Shown here in pieces: positions 46,101-57,726 of a stretch of DNA of 64,000 bases. Position numbers and translations under genes: made by a program. Numbering within the stretch: the stretch's first letter is position 1; every line of letters starts with the position of its first letter. The notes beneath the pieces are model-generated. The model was given only the letters and a program-made list of their open reading frames with translations. It was not told the DNA's origin and made no database searches. This stretch comes from Macrocystis pyrifera (Eukaryota > Sar > Phaeophyceae > Laminariales > Laminariaceae): contig JASSKH010000011.1 of assembly GCA_031763025.1 (NCBI GenBank), forward strand, positions 14,272,678-14,336,677, written 5' to 3'.

Positions 46101-47990
46101 GGTGCGGGCGAAAGCAAGGATGGTGGTACGAGGTTTCAAGCAGCGTGAGGGTTTTGATTTCAACGAGACTTTTGCTCCGACGCCTGCAGCGTATTGTTTC
46201 CGTTTGTTGGGTAATATTGCGTGCGAGTTGGGTTTGCATTTGTGTCATTTTGATGCTGAGCAGGCGTTCGTGAAGTCGAGCTTGGATGAGGATGTATTCA
46301 TGCGACTACCCCCTGATTGCGGCGAAATGTCTGATAAGGTAGCCAGGTTGAATCGCAGTCTCTACGGCTTGAAGCAAGCGTCGAGGTCGTGGCACAACCA
46401 CCTTCTCACTCACATGAAGAGTCTTGGATTTGAGCAGAGCCCCGCTGACGCGTGTGTTATGAGGTTGGTCGAGTCGGGCTCTGTCTCCATTGTAACGGTA
46501 GTTCATGTGGATGATATTTTTGCTGTAGGACTCAATGCTAGATGCGATCAGTTCTGTGAAGACCTGAACAACCGTGTTCCGATCAACAATCTGGGCGAGT
46601 TGCGATGGTGTGCTGGTTATTGTTTTCGAGGGATTGGGATGCTGGTACTTTAACGATTTCGCAGCAGGCGTTCGCTGAAAATACCGCGGCGACGTTTGGC
46701 GTTAGTTCTGGGAGGAATAACCCGCTTTCGACTGGTGTGATGCTCGAGGAGTTTGACGAGAATGAACCCGTGGGTGATAGGCCATTTCGCGAGTTGGTGA
46801 GGTGCTTGATGTGGCTTGCGAACCAAACACGACCGGATATTGCGAACGCGGTGAGGGCGATAGCAAGGTACACGAATATACCGAGGGAAGTACACTGGAG
46901 GACGGCAGTAGGTATTTTAGAGTCTGTATTTTCTACGAGTGATTTCGGCATTACGTTCCAGAAGGGTAGCGGGCTTGAGCTGGTAGCGTTTGCAGATGCA
47001 GACTATGCCAACAAAGCCACTGACAGGAGGTCAGTTTCCGGTGGGGCTGTCATGTGTGCTGGGGCGTGTGTGTGCTGGCTTTCTACGACGCAGAAATGCG
47101 TTACACTCTCAACCACTGAGGCCGAAAATGTAGCACTGGCAGACACTATCAAGGAGGCAATGTTCATGCGCTATGTATGGAGTTTTATTTTTCTGGTGTT
47201 TGGGGAGAGATGCATTACGTTTTCGAGGATAACGAGGGGGCAAGGCACCTGGCGCAAAATCCAGTGTGCACGTCGAATTCGAAGCACATCGACGTACGAC
47301 ACCACGTTTTGCGGGAGTCTATTTTAAAAGGGGAGTTTGTTATTACCCAAGTGTCGGAGAAACAGCATGCAGACTTCTTGACAATGCCGCTCAACAACAC
47401 GGTGTTTCGCTACCACCGAGATTTTCTGATGGATGTTTGACGCGGTTTTTCCGAGGTAGAAGGTTTTATGTTATTTTTGAGTGAAGGATTGGTCTGAGCT
47501 ACGTATAAATACGAAGATGTTGCTGTTTTTCCTTGGCTAATTCCGAGCATGATACCTTTTCGTTCCTGGTGATGGATTTCGAGAGTTTTTGGTGTTTTCG
47601 AGTGGTTTCAACGCCAAATAAAATTCAAATGAAGGAATGTATGCTATCTCGCATTACCGTCGCGATCTGTGTATCTGTGGCGGGAGTAGGGGACAAGGAG
47701 AGACTCTTGTCTGGGGGAACGAGGTTCCTTGCAATCTGTTGCATTTAATTTCTTGGCTTAATTTTCTTTTTGATGAGTATGGCTACTGTGATATTTTTCC
47801 ATGATTTGCATTTATTTCCTAATAATGGAGGGAGCGGTTTTTGACGAGACTAAAGAGAAACTATGAAGCGCCTGGGGGCGTGTGCGGTCCAAATGAAATG
47901 TTTTCTGATTTGGAAGGTTTGGGTAGTATTTCGGAAATTGAGAGTTTGATTTTTTTGGTTCTTGAAAATTTGTACTTTTGTTCAAAGTCA

Positions 47991-48062
47991 GTACTGACTG
48001 AGTGGTTCAGCAGGTAGAGCTATATATTTCCCTAGGGTGGGTCGGGGGTTGAAGTCTCGGAG
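47991..48062 (+). repeat. tRNA-like sequence in the copia 3' non-coding region
   Basis: A-box-like TGGTTCAGCAGGTAGAG (48003-48019) and B-box-like GGGTTGAAGTC (48046-48056) have normal tRNA spacing, and the T arm can pair with wobbles. The acceptor stem does not form, so it is not a working tRNA. It may be a SINE head inserted into the element. Confidence 0.45.
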
Positions 48063-48550
48063 AATTCGTACGTTGATCTTTTCGAGCGTGCGCGCTGGAG
48101 ACAATACGAATGAATCTGATAGTGTGCCTGTAGACACCAGTAGCGTTTGGCGAGGGGAGGCCCCCGGAGATTACTGTACTAAGTCGACGAGTTTCCACTG
48201 AATATCTTTGGACAATGCCGGTGAAAAAGCCGTTTTCCCTGACCGAATCCGAGAAGAATGCAGATGTACCTGGCATTGGATTTCGAGAGTTTTATGTGTT
48301 TGTAACAGAGAGGCTGGGGATTTGAGAATTTGAATACTGATTTGAGGATTTGAGTACTGATTCAATAATTTGATTTTTGAGTTAGAGATTGGATTTTTGA
48401 CTTTCTGAGTTTGATTCAAGTTGATATTTTTATTGAGATGTATCAGCCCTGCGATGTCGTACATTTTCATGTGCAGAGCTGAGGGAAATATTGATCATGC
48501 ACAAGAGCAGGGGGGATATTAGTATGGTCGTGTGTATTGAGTAGGGGGGA

Positions 48551-48817
48551 TGTTGATCGTACTCAGAAACACGACATATATGTTCCATGGTAGATTGGGG
48601 AGTTCCATGCCGGAAAGGATTTCCGGCAGTAGGGTATTGGGATATCGGGGAAATGTGCGCCCACCAATGCCACTCGTCAGGTGCAACCCTATACTGCATG
48701 TGAGGCGAGTCAACTCGACAGCTCGAATATAATATAAGAGGAGTTTGGTGTTACTGTCTGGAGTCAACCACGCGTTGCCGTGCCAGCTGCGCCTATACCT
48801 TTAGAGATCAATCAACA
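48551..48817 (+). repeat. 3' LTR of the copia element
   Basis: 267 bp, about 17 differences from the 5' LTR by eye, followed by the gtgtc duplication. Confidence 0.9.
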
Positions 48818-48825
48818 GTGTCTGG

Positions 48826-48912
48826 TCTTCACATTAAACCGTTCGTTCTACCCGTCGTCATCCTGCACAACCAGTGTCCGTGCCACGTCTTCAATATTTT
48901 AAATAGAGAGAT
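48826..48912 (-). repeat. LINE 3' tail, interrupted by the copia insertion
   Basis: Reversed tail block: cttcacattaaaccgttcg, ctacccgtcgtcatcc, accagtgtccgtgccacg. It starts just after the copia target duplication. Confidence 0.65.
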
Positions 48913-48949
48913 ACAAACTCTAGAGTCTGTCGTAAAAAGAAAGGTTTTA

Positions 48950-49800
48950 GCCAAAATCAGGTATACCTGACTGCTTTTCGGCCAAAATCAGTTACATGCT
49001 AAACACAAGTACAAAACACACCCCTGAAGCCTTACTATTGGCCAGGCTGACATCGTAACTGATTCTGCATCGACAAAGCCTAGGTATTCCTGATTTTTTC
49101 TACTGTCTAGCTTTCAAATGATTTTGGCCAACTTTGAAACCAACCAGAGAAGCCATAGGTACACTGTGCTTTCTCTCCGTATGCGTCAGCCCTTCCTCGG
49201 TTGAAATTCTTCTGTATTGACGTAAAAACTCTGTACTCGTACGTCGTGCGTAAAAGTACGTACCTGGTATATACATGCATACATGGTTTGGCTTTTTTCT
49301 CCTTTGGGGTGTGCGATGTGCTTCAGTTAGTTGTTGTGTGTACTCTGTTGTTTTCTTTTCTCACAGCAGTCTTTACAGCACCATGGCCACACTGCATTTC
49401 GTCTGCAACACCCTGCGTCGAGGTGGTCCAGGTTTGGAACGGCAAGATAATTTCGTGCCGAGCAGGCGGTTCCGCGAGGACGGTCTGGAAGCTACAAAGC
49501 TGTCAACGGGGCCGGGGCACCAGAGTTGATACTTCTGGCGCTCCCGCTGTGGCGAAACGAACGAAGCATATTAATAGTGACTCTCTGAAGGACCAAGTGG
49601 AGCCCGTGGTACCTGCACCCTGACGAAAACAAAACGGTTCAGATTTTGAAAGCCATGTAGCACGCTCAGTGCTTTAGACGCGCATTATTTACTTACTGGG
49701 TTGTCATGGACATCACACCGCTCGCAGCGCGCGTTTTTTCTTGGTTTTAGGATGTACCTGATTTTGGCTCAAACGGATCAGGTATACCTGATTTTGGCAT
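48950..49800. repeat. Candidate TIR element with gccaaaatcaggtatacctga ends
   Basis: Left end near 48953 and reversed end near 49768-49790 share a roughly 21-bp terminal inverted repeat centred on the palindrome tcaggtatacctga. More reversed pieces (gattttggcc near 49120, gtacctgattttggctc near 49755) lie inside. No transposase is visible. Target duplications are unclear, so a cluster of small palindromic repeats is an alternative. Confidence 0.5.
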
Positions 49801-50059
49801 TTGCCCTAAAAATAACTAAGCCACAGAGACACGCAGAAAGCAGAGCAGACAACATGATGCCTTTTCATCGTACTGGATACGACAGGCGCGACATACAAAT
49901 TTCACACATGACGAACGCAGGACGTAGACGGCAAACATGGTAACCTGGCCATGCTACTCCCCACCACAAACTGCTGCGGCTAACTAGAGGGTATGTATTA
50001 TCGTTGTGCTTCGGTTTGCCCGTTATTTCCCTTGGTTTTTCTCGTAGTCCTACTCTGTT

Positions 50060-50225
50060 ACTAATATGAAAATATGTCGGGAGAAATGTCACGCAAGTCA
50101 AAGCGTGGCCTGTCAAAGTGGCCTGTCAAATGTGCAGGGACGAGTGTTCCACAACAAACCTAGCAATTTCATGTTCGTGATGGCATGTCAAGAGAATGTT
50201 CCTGTCTATCTGTCTGTCCAGGGGT
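50060..50225. repeat. Diverged copy of the 200-bp inverted-repeat family
   Basis: gcctgtcaaa, acgagtgttccacaacaaacc and ggcatgtcaagagaatgtt resemble parts of 56985-57187 (gccgagtgttgcacctcaaaa, gcatgtcaatgcaaagtt). Weak but ordered. Confidence 0.4.
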
Positions 50226-50462
50226 AAACATTCTTCCTCCTTGCGTCTTTGGTTTTATGTACATAGTTGGTAAGGTTTCTTTAGCTCGTTCTTATGAGTG
50301 TCTACCACATTCCCTATGCTACGGGGGACACGACCGTTGTTTCTGAAGTTTCAATTTTTGTTTTCTTGTTTTACATCTCTTCCACAAGATGTAGTTCCTG
50401 TCGTATCTAGTATAATGACACGACATTCATTGCTTTGTCTACTCTGCATACTTAATGACGAT

Positions 50463-52205
50463 GAATTATGTGTGTCTTCTTCACATTCAAACGTTCTTTC
50501 TACCCGTCGACATCCAGGACAGCAACAACTATTACGGAGGTACATAGTTAATAGGACCTATGGTAAACATGAAAACCTATATATTTACCTATTTTTACTA
50601 ACAAAATTAGGTCCCGTTACCTATGGACCCCCGTAATAGTGTCCGTGCCGATTCTTCAACCCTACAGGGATACAAGAGATGGGGTCACAAAACTGCGCCA
50701 CATAAATGCTATATTGTTACGTATGAAGGAAGCACAGTAGTAGACAATCCAATGCCATGTCATCATTTTTTATATGACCGAGACGACATACATACATAGT
50801 CTATGAAATAGAGTAAACGAACAAAAACAAAGAAAACAGGGAAAACAAATCGAAAGAGAGAGAGGAAAGAGGAAGAAAAACAATGTCGTGCCTCCCCGCA
50901 GTGGATGTGGCAGACGCAGGAAAAAAAGCGCGCGACAGCAGTAGTCGTGAATAAAAAACACAACACCGCTACTTATAAACAGAGTCAGACTATTAACAAG
51001 AACCAAGGAAATAATAGCTGGCAAACCGAAGCACAAAGCACCTTTCTGGTAGCGGCAGGAGTTCGGTGGTGTGAGTAGCATAACCAGGTTCTCCTACTAG
51101 TCCGCTTGGGCCCTCGCTACCCTGTCTTCCTTTTCCATCCTGCGTTCGACTTTCTACCCCCGTCCCTCGGCGTATGACAGTGCGAAACAAGCAAATCAGA
51201 CTCGGCATCCGCTCCGCACGCCACACGCCTCCTTTGTTAAGGCTTATCAATGGAACAAAGGAAGAAAAAGAAATTGAACGAAAATCAGAGGATCATGCGC
51301 AAGCAAATACCACAAAAAAACGAAACGATGACCAGCAGGAAGACCACGTTCTTACCAGCTTCACCACTTGGCGGCGCGAGTAGCATAGGTATGTTCTACT
51401 TCCTAGTTGGCCTTGTGCCACTATACCTTGTCTGCCATCTATTTCCTACTTTCGTCTACCTCGGTTTCCCTTCTACTCCGCTTGTCCCTTGCCCTCTCTA
51501 CAATTCCTTACACTCCTCGCGTTTTCCCCCCTCCCCCATTTCCTTGGACACCACCTACTACGGCGAATGCGCGGAGCTTCCTCCTCAGCTGTGTATCATC
51601 CTGGTGCCATCTCAGTCACCATGAACCTTTCATCTGCTTCGAAGACCCCTCGGTACCACTTCCCCGCCTTTTTTTATGCAGTGGGCCACAGTGCGGTCTC
51701 AACTCCAAACATCAATTGGGGCAAGTTCCGTTGATTCTTCGGTGGCTCGGAAATCCCGAAAGTCTTCGACTGACTGCTGTGTATCTATGTCAAGTTTCAA
51801 ATTGTCCGCCAGGTCTCGGGTTCTCCCTACCAACCATCGCCCCGAACATTACTCGACTGGGTAGTCGCTCGTTTTGTTGCCGTGTCACGGCCCCCGCAAA
51901 GAAGACCCGCCTTTTACGGATTGTCGATTCGATGATCTCGAAACGTGTCATCTGGAGGGCCTTCGCGTAGGAGAGGGTGGCGTCATCAGTACGAAGTACG
52001 AAGTCGGCGCTGGAAGCCATCGACTCGGAACCAGATTTGGTGGTGAGCCGTTCGAAGCTTGGCAAAGTGTTCCGCTCTGATGCTCCACTTCACACAACAT
52101 TTCAGCAGGGTCTCAGTCACCTCGGCCGTCAGCATTCAGACTTTCAGGCTAAGCGGGGCAGTGGTCCTATTGTACAAATCCTGCCCGAACCGTTTGAGTC
52201 ATGGG
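50463..52205 (-). mobile_element. LINE, 5'-truncated, RT C-terminal part plus full 3' UTR and tail
   Basis: On the minus strand 52065-51790 is open and includes DATLSYAKALQMTR, STIRKRRVFFAGAVTRQQNE and RLPSRVMFGAMVGRENPRPG. Weaker similarity reaches about 52205, where a plus-strand LINE tail abuts. Downstream, the 3' UTR runs through gataagcctta-like sequence (about 51240), tctgccacatccactgcgg (about 50905) and ends with the tail near 50463. A small MITE (50532-50636) sits in the tail. As the least interrupted 3' end here, it shows that the separate tails in this window belong to the same LINE. Confidence 0.75.
50532..50636. mobile_element. TA-flanked MITE (TTACGG... ends), 105 bp, copy 1
   Basis: Terminal inverted repeats begin ttacggaggtacatag and end ctatggacccccgtaa; TA dinucleotides flank both ends (50530-50531, 50637-50638). 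The body is AT-rich with cctatatatttacctattt. TA duplications and a foldback shape fit a Tc1/mariner-type MITE. It is inserted in a LINE tail. A second copy lies at 62508-62639. Confidence 0.8.
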
Positions 52206-52335
52206 TATGGCAGTGTTTAGCGACCACAGAACTTGCAAAAATCTAGGATTAGTGAATCGGCACGGACATTGGTTTTGCTGGATGTCGACGTGTCGAAAAT
52301 TTGGTTTAAAGTCAAGAACACACACAATGAGAGAG
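52205..52335 (+). repeat. LINE 3' tail
   Basis: gcgaccacagaacttgcaaa, cggcacggacattggttt, gctggatgtcgacg and gtcaagaacacacaca. It abuts the 5' end of the reversed LINE copy. Confidence 0.65.
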
Positions 52336-53190
52336 GATAACCAAAAAAACAAAATCCCGCCCCCAGGATGAGATGTGACAGACAACTATATTTGTTTTTT
52401 ATTGAAGAAATACAAGAATACCGCATGAATATGGACAACGTGAGGCCAAGATCCTAGAGAATAACAGCAAAACCGAATCGAAACAGGAAACAAAACAAAA
52501 CATACCCTCTAAGCAGTCGCAGCAGTTTGTGGTGTAAAAAGCGTAGACATATTCTACAACCATGTTATTATCATATTTCGTCTCCTTCCTGTAACAGGAA
52601 CGACACCTACGAATATTAGGCTGACTTATATTGGAGTCGAAACCACAAAAACCCAACAAGGTTTGTAGAGAGTTCTAGGTAGAATTCGGGCCAGACCTGA
52701 CTTATCGAATGTTATCGATGGCCTAAAAACAGAAATGTTTGAAATATGTTTTTGTATTTCGATCGGAAAGGGCCTGGCCAGACGAAACCAGCCACCAACT
52801 CTGGCCGGTCCTAGAGCTCGCCGAAACAGAGAATTTGAACCCCACACAGAAAGCAGAATATGTCGGGCAAAATACCTTTACATATCAACACTACTACTGC
52901 TGTACTTTCTCTGGGTCTCTGACACGGTACCCCGGCATATTTGGGGTAGCTAGCTCCAAGCGTGATGTGGCGGGCCTAATATATATTCTGCATTGTTGGC
53001 CCTGTGCTCTCAGCGCTCCTCAGCGTTTCGTAGACGTATATAGGTTGGCGTTGTTCGTGCTAGGGCCAGATGAGGTTCACCTCACCGGAACAAGTTACCT
53101 CATCGTTTTCCCCGATCCCGACTGTGTCGGGGCGGCCTCGGGCGTGCTGGCGCCGTGCCATGGCTGTCGGCTGGCCGAGTGTGAAAACGT
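52336..53190. other. No recognised gene
   Basis: The longest frame (52739-53200, 153 codons) has a Cys- and aromatic-rich composition but no recognised family. Confidence 0.4.
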
Positions 53191-53715
53191 CAGCTGTTAA
53201 TGGAACTAGTTGAGCCGTCGATCATTCATTTATGACAGTCTCGTGGCCAACGAATTCGGTTGTCGGCCTACCTTCGCCCCGTCAGGCCTACCCTTGGCCC
53301 GTCAACGCCTCTTCCAAAATATTGTAGAGTTCGGTTTTAAAACATCAGCTGTGAGTTAGACAAATAGAGTGGACGATACTTGATTCATCACAGTCTCGTG
53401 TTCAAAGACTTTGGTTGATGGCCTACCTTTCTTTGCTCCGCCAGGCTTACCTTTGACCCGTCAAACCCTCTCCTGAAACACAATAGTTTTGAGCATTGCG
53501 ATGTCCTTGACGTTTGTTGTATCAAACTATCAGCTGTGTGTTGGACAAGTTGAGTGGACGATACTTCATTTGTCACAGTCTCGTGTCCAAAGACTTTGGA
53601 TGACGGCCTAGCTTTCATTGTTCCGTCAGGCTTAGCTTTGACCCGTCAAACCCTCTCCAGAAACACAATCGCTTTGAGCATTCGGATGTCCATGAAGGCT
53701 GCCTGTTAAGGGGCA
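53191..53715. repeat. Tandem repeat, three units of about 155-186 bp
   Basis: Units start with cagctgt near 53191, 53345 and 53531 and share acagtctcgtg, ggcctac(c/g)tt, cgtcaggct, gacccgtcaa and cctct. The last two units are the most alike; the first is shorter. Confidence 0.75.
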
Positions 53716-55441
53716 AACTTGCCGTCAAACAATATGTCTGCTCGCTCGTGACAGTAAAAAATATTCCGTTTTCGATGCCAGCACCCAGATTGGAGCTCTT
53801 CTCTTTTGGTCGAAACTGGAGAGGCCAAATCCCCCGTGGCGTTCGACAGTCAAGGCGGCAAGAGTGTGGGGAATATGGGCGGAGGTGGCCAGTCTCATGC
53901 TCCGCCGTTGCTTGTGGGTTGAGGGTTGGGCGTTCGAGAAACGCGTGTTGAAAATCCGATTCGGGCTATTTTAGACGTGAAAGCACGAATTTTCGAAAAA
54001 CAGGTGAAATTCGTAGCCTAGCATATGGTCGGGAAACGAACGCCACGAGCCTGTTCGGCTGATGTGCACGCCAGGCGACCAATGTCGGTGCGGCTGAGAA
54101 GACGGTGTCTTCTATTTCCACCGAATCGGATGAGTCTACGCCGCGGGAGGAGTGGTAAAGTGATAGAGGTTCAAACGGTGTTAACGATTGTGTTTTTGGT
54201 CTACACGCAGCAGGCGCCAGCAACGGCAATGACTGCCATTAATGGGAATGACTATAGTAATTTCCATTAGGCACCAGCAATCGTCGTTACCATTTGGGCA
54301 CCAGTATCATGTGAGACGTGGAGGTTCGGTTGTATTACATATATACATACATAAAACTCAAGAATTTCGGGATATTTGACTTTAGAGCCAAACTACGTGC
54401 CTCACGAGTTATTTACAGATGCCGGGTATGGGCGATATTTTCGCGGTACGAGGTCCGGGACACACAACTATATGCTTATGGTATTTTTACCGCAAGCATA
54501 TATTTGTCTTCTCTTTTTGTTGGTAAAGCCGAATTTGGCAGCGACACGTTTGGAAACAGCGTGTCCCCTCTACTTGGTCATCCGATCACTACTCTGCCAG
54601 CAAGCACCACAGCAGCAGCCGCAGTGGTGGCCGCCACGACTTGAATGAGTACGGCAGACGGGTGCTCCCTTTGTCGGGGAGAAGCAGATGCACGGGACGC
54701 CCCGGTTCAGCGGCACCACCACAGCATCCAGGGCTCTGGCTGGGCGTCTTTCTGCCGGGGCTGCCCCAAACCCATGTCCCCAACACGGCACGCCCCACCA
54801 TATCCGGGAACAAGCGGGTGAACCTTTATTATTTGGCAGACAGGTCTCAGCACGAGCACGAGACGCATCCGAGCTGCGCCCTCGTCTATGCTAAGAGCCA
54901 AGTCCATGGTGTACGCGGGCGCTGTAGCCTGTCGAGCTATCTAGAGAAGCAACTGCAGCAGCAGTAGCAACGACGTCCTGCGACCCGTGTGATGTTCTAC
55001 GTGTTTGTGCACTTGCTGACTATTTATATTTCGCCCATGATTTATCTCACGTTGGTCTGGCAAAAATCTCGACATTGACGTTGTTTTCGTGGGATTTGCG
55101 TGTACGAATATCGCGATATTGAATTCAGCGCAAGAGTCGAAATATCACCCTCTGTTGAGTTTTATACATGTCTATTGTGCAGGCGTTTTGCCTTTTCACG
55201 TGTATCCGCCACGCAAACAAAACATGAATATGTACCGGTTACGACGAGGTACGACGACGACGTCGCACTATCGTGCTTCTTCCTCCTCGTGCGCCACCGG
55301 GCTCCCCTTCTCCGATGGTGGTGCCAGGGGGCTCGGGCCTGCATGATGTGCTGCTACTGCTGCTGCTGCCGCCGCTGCTCATCCGCTGCTCTGGTGCTGC
55401 TACTATTATATATGTGCGGCTACTGTCTTGTTCTGCTGCGG
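53716..55441. other. No recognised gene
   Basis: Frames at 54318-54644 and 54641-54967 have no family features. A CAG/CTG-rich patch lies at about 55350-55440. Confidence 0.4.
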
Positions 55442-55642
55442 GTGCACTTTCACCCCTTGACAGACAGCAACCTTTTATTGACATGCGTTGACTAACACCA
55501 AACTAGTAGGCTTTAATGTGTAACACTCGGCCCTACATCCTTGACAGCGCACGTTTTGCGTCCCGCTTGATGACATGTCTCCTGACATCTTTTGAGCCAC
55601 ACCAGTACTGGTGTGGCCATGGGTTCAGTGGTCTCTGTGCTG
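55442..55642 (+). repeat. Inverted repeat, left arm (about 200 bp)
   Basis: Reverse complement of 56985-57187. Shared pieces include actttcacc..ttgacagaca, acaccaaactagta, aacactcggccctacatcct, cgttttgcgtcccgcttgat and ccagtactgg. A 22-bp perfect palindrome centred on agtact lies at 55596-55617. Confidence 0.75.
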
Positions 55643-55819
55643 TTTGTGTGTTGTGGCGAGCTTGTGGCAGGTATTGTGTTATGCATGATACTGTCTTCAG
55701 TTGCGAGTGGACATATCACGTATGAAGATTCATCTAAAATTATGACAAGAAAAAACATCACTATGTGTACCACTCATACTACTTATAGTAATATTTGTTT
55801 TTTTCGTAGATGGTGATAT

Positions 55820-56880
55820 TTGGGAGTAGTCGGACCGGAGGAGCAAGAGCCGTTGGCGTGCGTGCGAAGGGCTATATGGGGCATGTTGTACGCCGATGAC
55901 GCAGAAATAGTCTCGAAATCGGTTGAAGGGCTCGCAAAAATGATGACAAGCATCGCGACTGTCTTCGAAGCAGCAGGCCTCACTATGTCGGAAGCGGAGA
56001 CAGAGACAATGCTTGTACAAACACCAGACAGACCAGAACACCCTTGCACCACCGCTCGTCATCGAAGCAGCAGGCCAGAGGCATAAGCAGACGGACCAGT
56101 TCTCATGCCTAGCCGGCATTGTCCACGAAAACGTTGACCTCTCGCTCGAAATCGACCGACAGATCCGTCTCATGCGAGCATGCCTCAAACGGTTCGACCC
56201 GGAACTGTATGGTAGGACGACCGCCCCCCATAGCTTGAAAGTCCGATTGTTGAAGGACGAGGTGATCGAGATCCTGCTGTACGGGTGTGTGACGTGGACG
56301 ATCAGATCGGAACACTTTGCCATACTTCGAACGGCTCACTATCAAGTCATGTTGCGAGCCATTGACGTCCAGCGTCGACTTCGTACTGACCATACCACCC
56401 TCTCGTACGCGAAGGCCCTCAAGATGGCACGTAGCGAGAGCATCGAAATGACCATCCGCAAACGGCTGCTCTTCTTCCAGGGGAGGTGGCACGGCAAAGC
56501 ACGATCGATTACCCAGTCGGGTAATGTTCGGGACGATGGCAGGTGGGGAGAACCCGAGACCTGGCGGACAGTTTAAGACTTGGCATAGGTGCATAGTCGA
56601 AGACCTCAGGGAGTTTCGAGACACCGAAGGGTCAACGGAACTTGCTTTCTTGGTGTTTGGAGTTTAGACCGCGCTGTGATCCACCGCTGCAACAAAGGCG
56701 GGGCAGTGGTACCGGGGGATCCTCAAATCAGCCGAACGGTTCATGGTGAGGTGGCACGAAGCTGAGGCTGAGCTGAGTAGGAGCCTCGCCGTGCACCCGC
56801 CGTGGGTGGTGTCGAAGGGAATGGGGGCAGGGGGGGCAACAAGAGTAGTGGCAGAAAACCCTGAACATTATCTATAAGCA
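55820..56880 (+). mobile_element. LINE fragment with RT palm motif, between inverted repeats
   Basis: The frame 55820-56086 carries MLYADDAEIVSKSVEGLAK: YADD is the RT catalytic box. A second frame (56013-56576) continues with VDLSLEIDRQIRLMRACLKR, LKVRLLKDEVIEILLYGCVT, TTLSYAKALKMARSESIEMT and later EPETWRTV. At least one frameshift and later stops show it is dead. It is truncated at both ends: no endonuclease, and the 3' UTR stops near 56880 at a T-run. Confidence 0.8.
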
Positions 56881-56984
56881 ACACCAACTACGTACCAGGA
56901 TTTTTTTTTTTTTGCAACCATTACAAAGGACCACATAGTAGATAGGACATATCTATCTATGGCGCACACAAAAACCTTTATGTT

Positions 56985-57187
56985 CAGCACAGAGACCACT
57001 CAACTCACGGTCACACCAGTACTGGTGTGGCCCAAAAAGGTGTCAGGATGCGTGTCATCAAGCGGGACGCAAAACGTGTGCTGTCAAGGATGTAAGGCCG
57101 AGTGTTGCACCTCAAAACATACTAGTTTGGTGTCAGTCAAAGCATGTCAATGCAAAGTTGATGTCTGTCAAAGGGTGAAAGTGTTGT
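56985..57187 (-). repeat. Inverted repeat, right arm (about 200 bp)
   Basis: Partner of 55442-55642. The palindrome here is reduced to about 18 perfect bases. Confidence 0.75.
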
Positions 57188-57565
57188 CTCCTCACATAAT
57201 TGGTGTGACCGGCACGGACGCCATGGTATGCCTATCTCACACGGGCGGTGTCGATCGACCAGCAGCGGCACTATAATCACCACCGCCGCCACCATCTCCA
57301 CCTATATAACCACCAGTAACACAGCGCAAACACACCCATCAAGAAAACCACCAAGAACTGGCAACGCAACAACAATGCTTGGGGCAAGGGTGGGAAGAAA
57401 TCAGATGACGTCGCCCGTGTAATGGCAGCACTTCTCGGGGCTTGAGCTGCGCGGGTCGAGAAGAAAACGTCTGCGTAGGGACGGCTCCCTTCGCGCAACC
57501 AGCAGTGTGCGGGAAATTTTGCATGTACAACCGCGCCGACCTTGCGGCGGGAAAGAAGAAAAAAT

Positions 57566-57720
57566 ATTTACCGTCCCGCCCCGCCGAAGAAAAAGAAAAT
57601 TGGCGTCCCGTTCCGTCGTGGGAGAAAATATTTACCGTCCCGTCCCGCCGATAAAAAAAATATTTACCGACCCGTCCCGTGTGGGTAACTTTAACACCCG
57701 CTGTCCCGTCCCGTCCCGTT
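57566..57720. repeat. CCCGT-rich repeat, left block
   Basis: accgtcccgccccgcc, gtcccgttccgtcg and gtcccgtcccgtcccgtt with A-rich linkers (aaatatttacc). It ends where the foldback element begins; the same motif resumes at 58875 in the same orientation. Confidence 0.8.
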
Positions 57721-57726
57721 GTAGTA

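Larger units (their letters stand above)
41753..48817 (+). mobile_element. Ty1/copia retrotransposon, broken, with both LTRs and target duplication
   Basis: LTRs at 41753-42019 and 48551-48817 (267 bp each, TGTTGA...TCAACA type ends) are flanked by gtgtc on both sides (41748-41752 and 48818-48822). Parts follow copia order. Gag is at about 42080-43860, with a coiled coil, a Gln-rich tract and a zinc knuckle CFRCGRPGHHAAEC near 43570; protease start ADSGATFHVTANP near 43905. GAG-pre-integrase and integrase are at about 44300-45180 (FVDLSGQQPTGG, CLRLDNGTEFTK), a long Pro/Ser-rich linker at about 45220-45540, reverse transcriptase at about 46050-46620 (VVHVDDIF) and RNase H at about 46970-47440 (DADYANKATDRRSVSGG). 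A purine tract (gagtagggggga) precedes the 3' LTR. It is broken, with roughly eight to ten breaks. LTR divergence is about 6 percent by eye, so it is older than the gypsy-type insertion. Confidence 0.9.
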
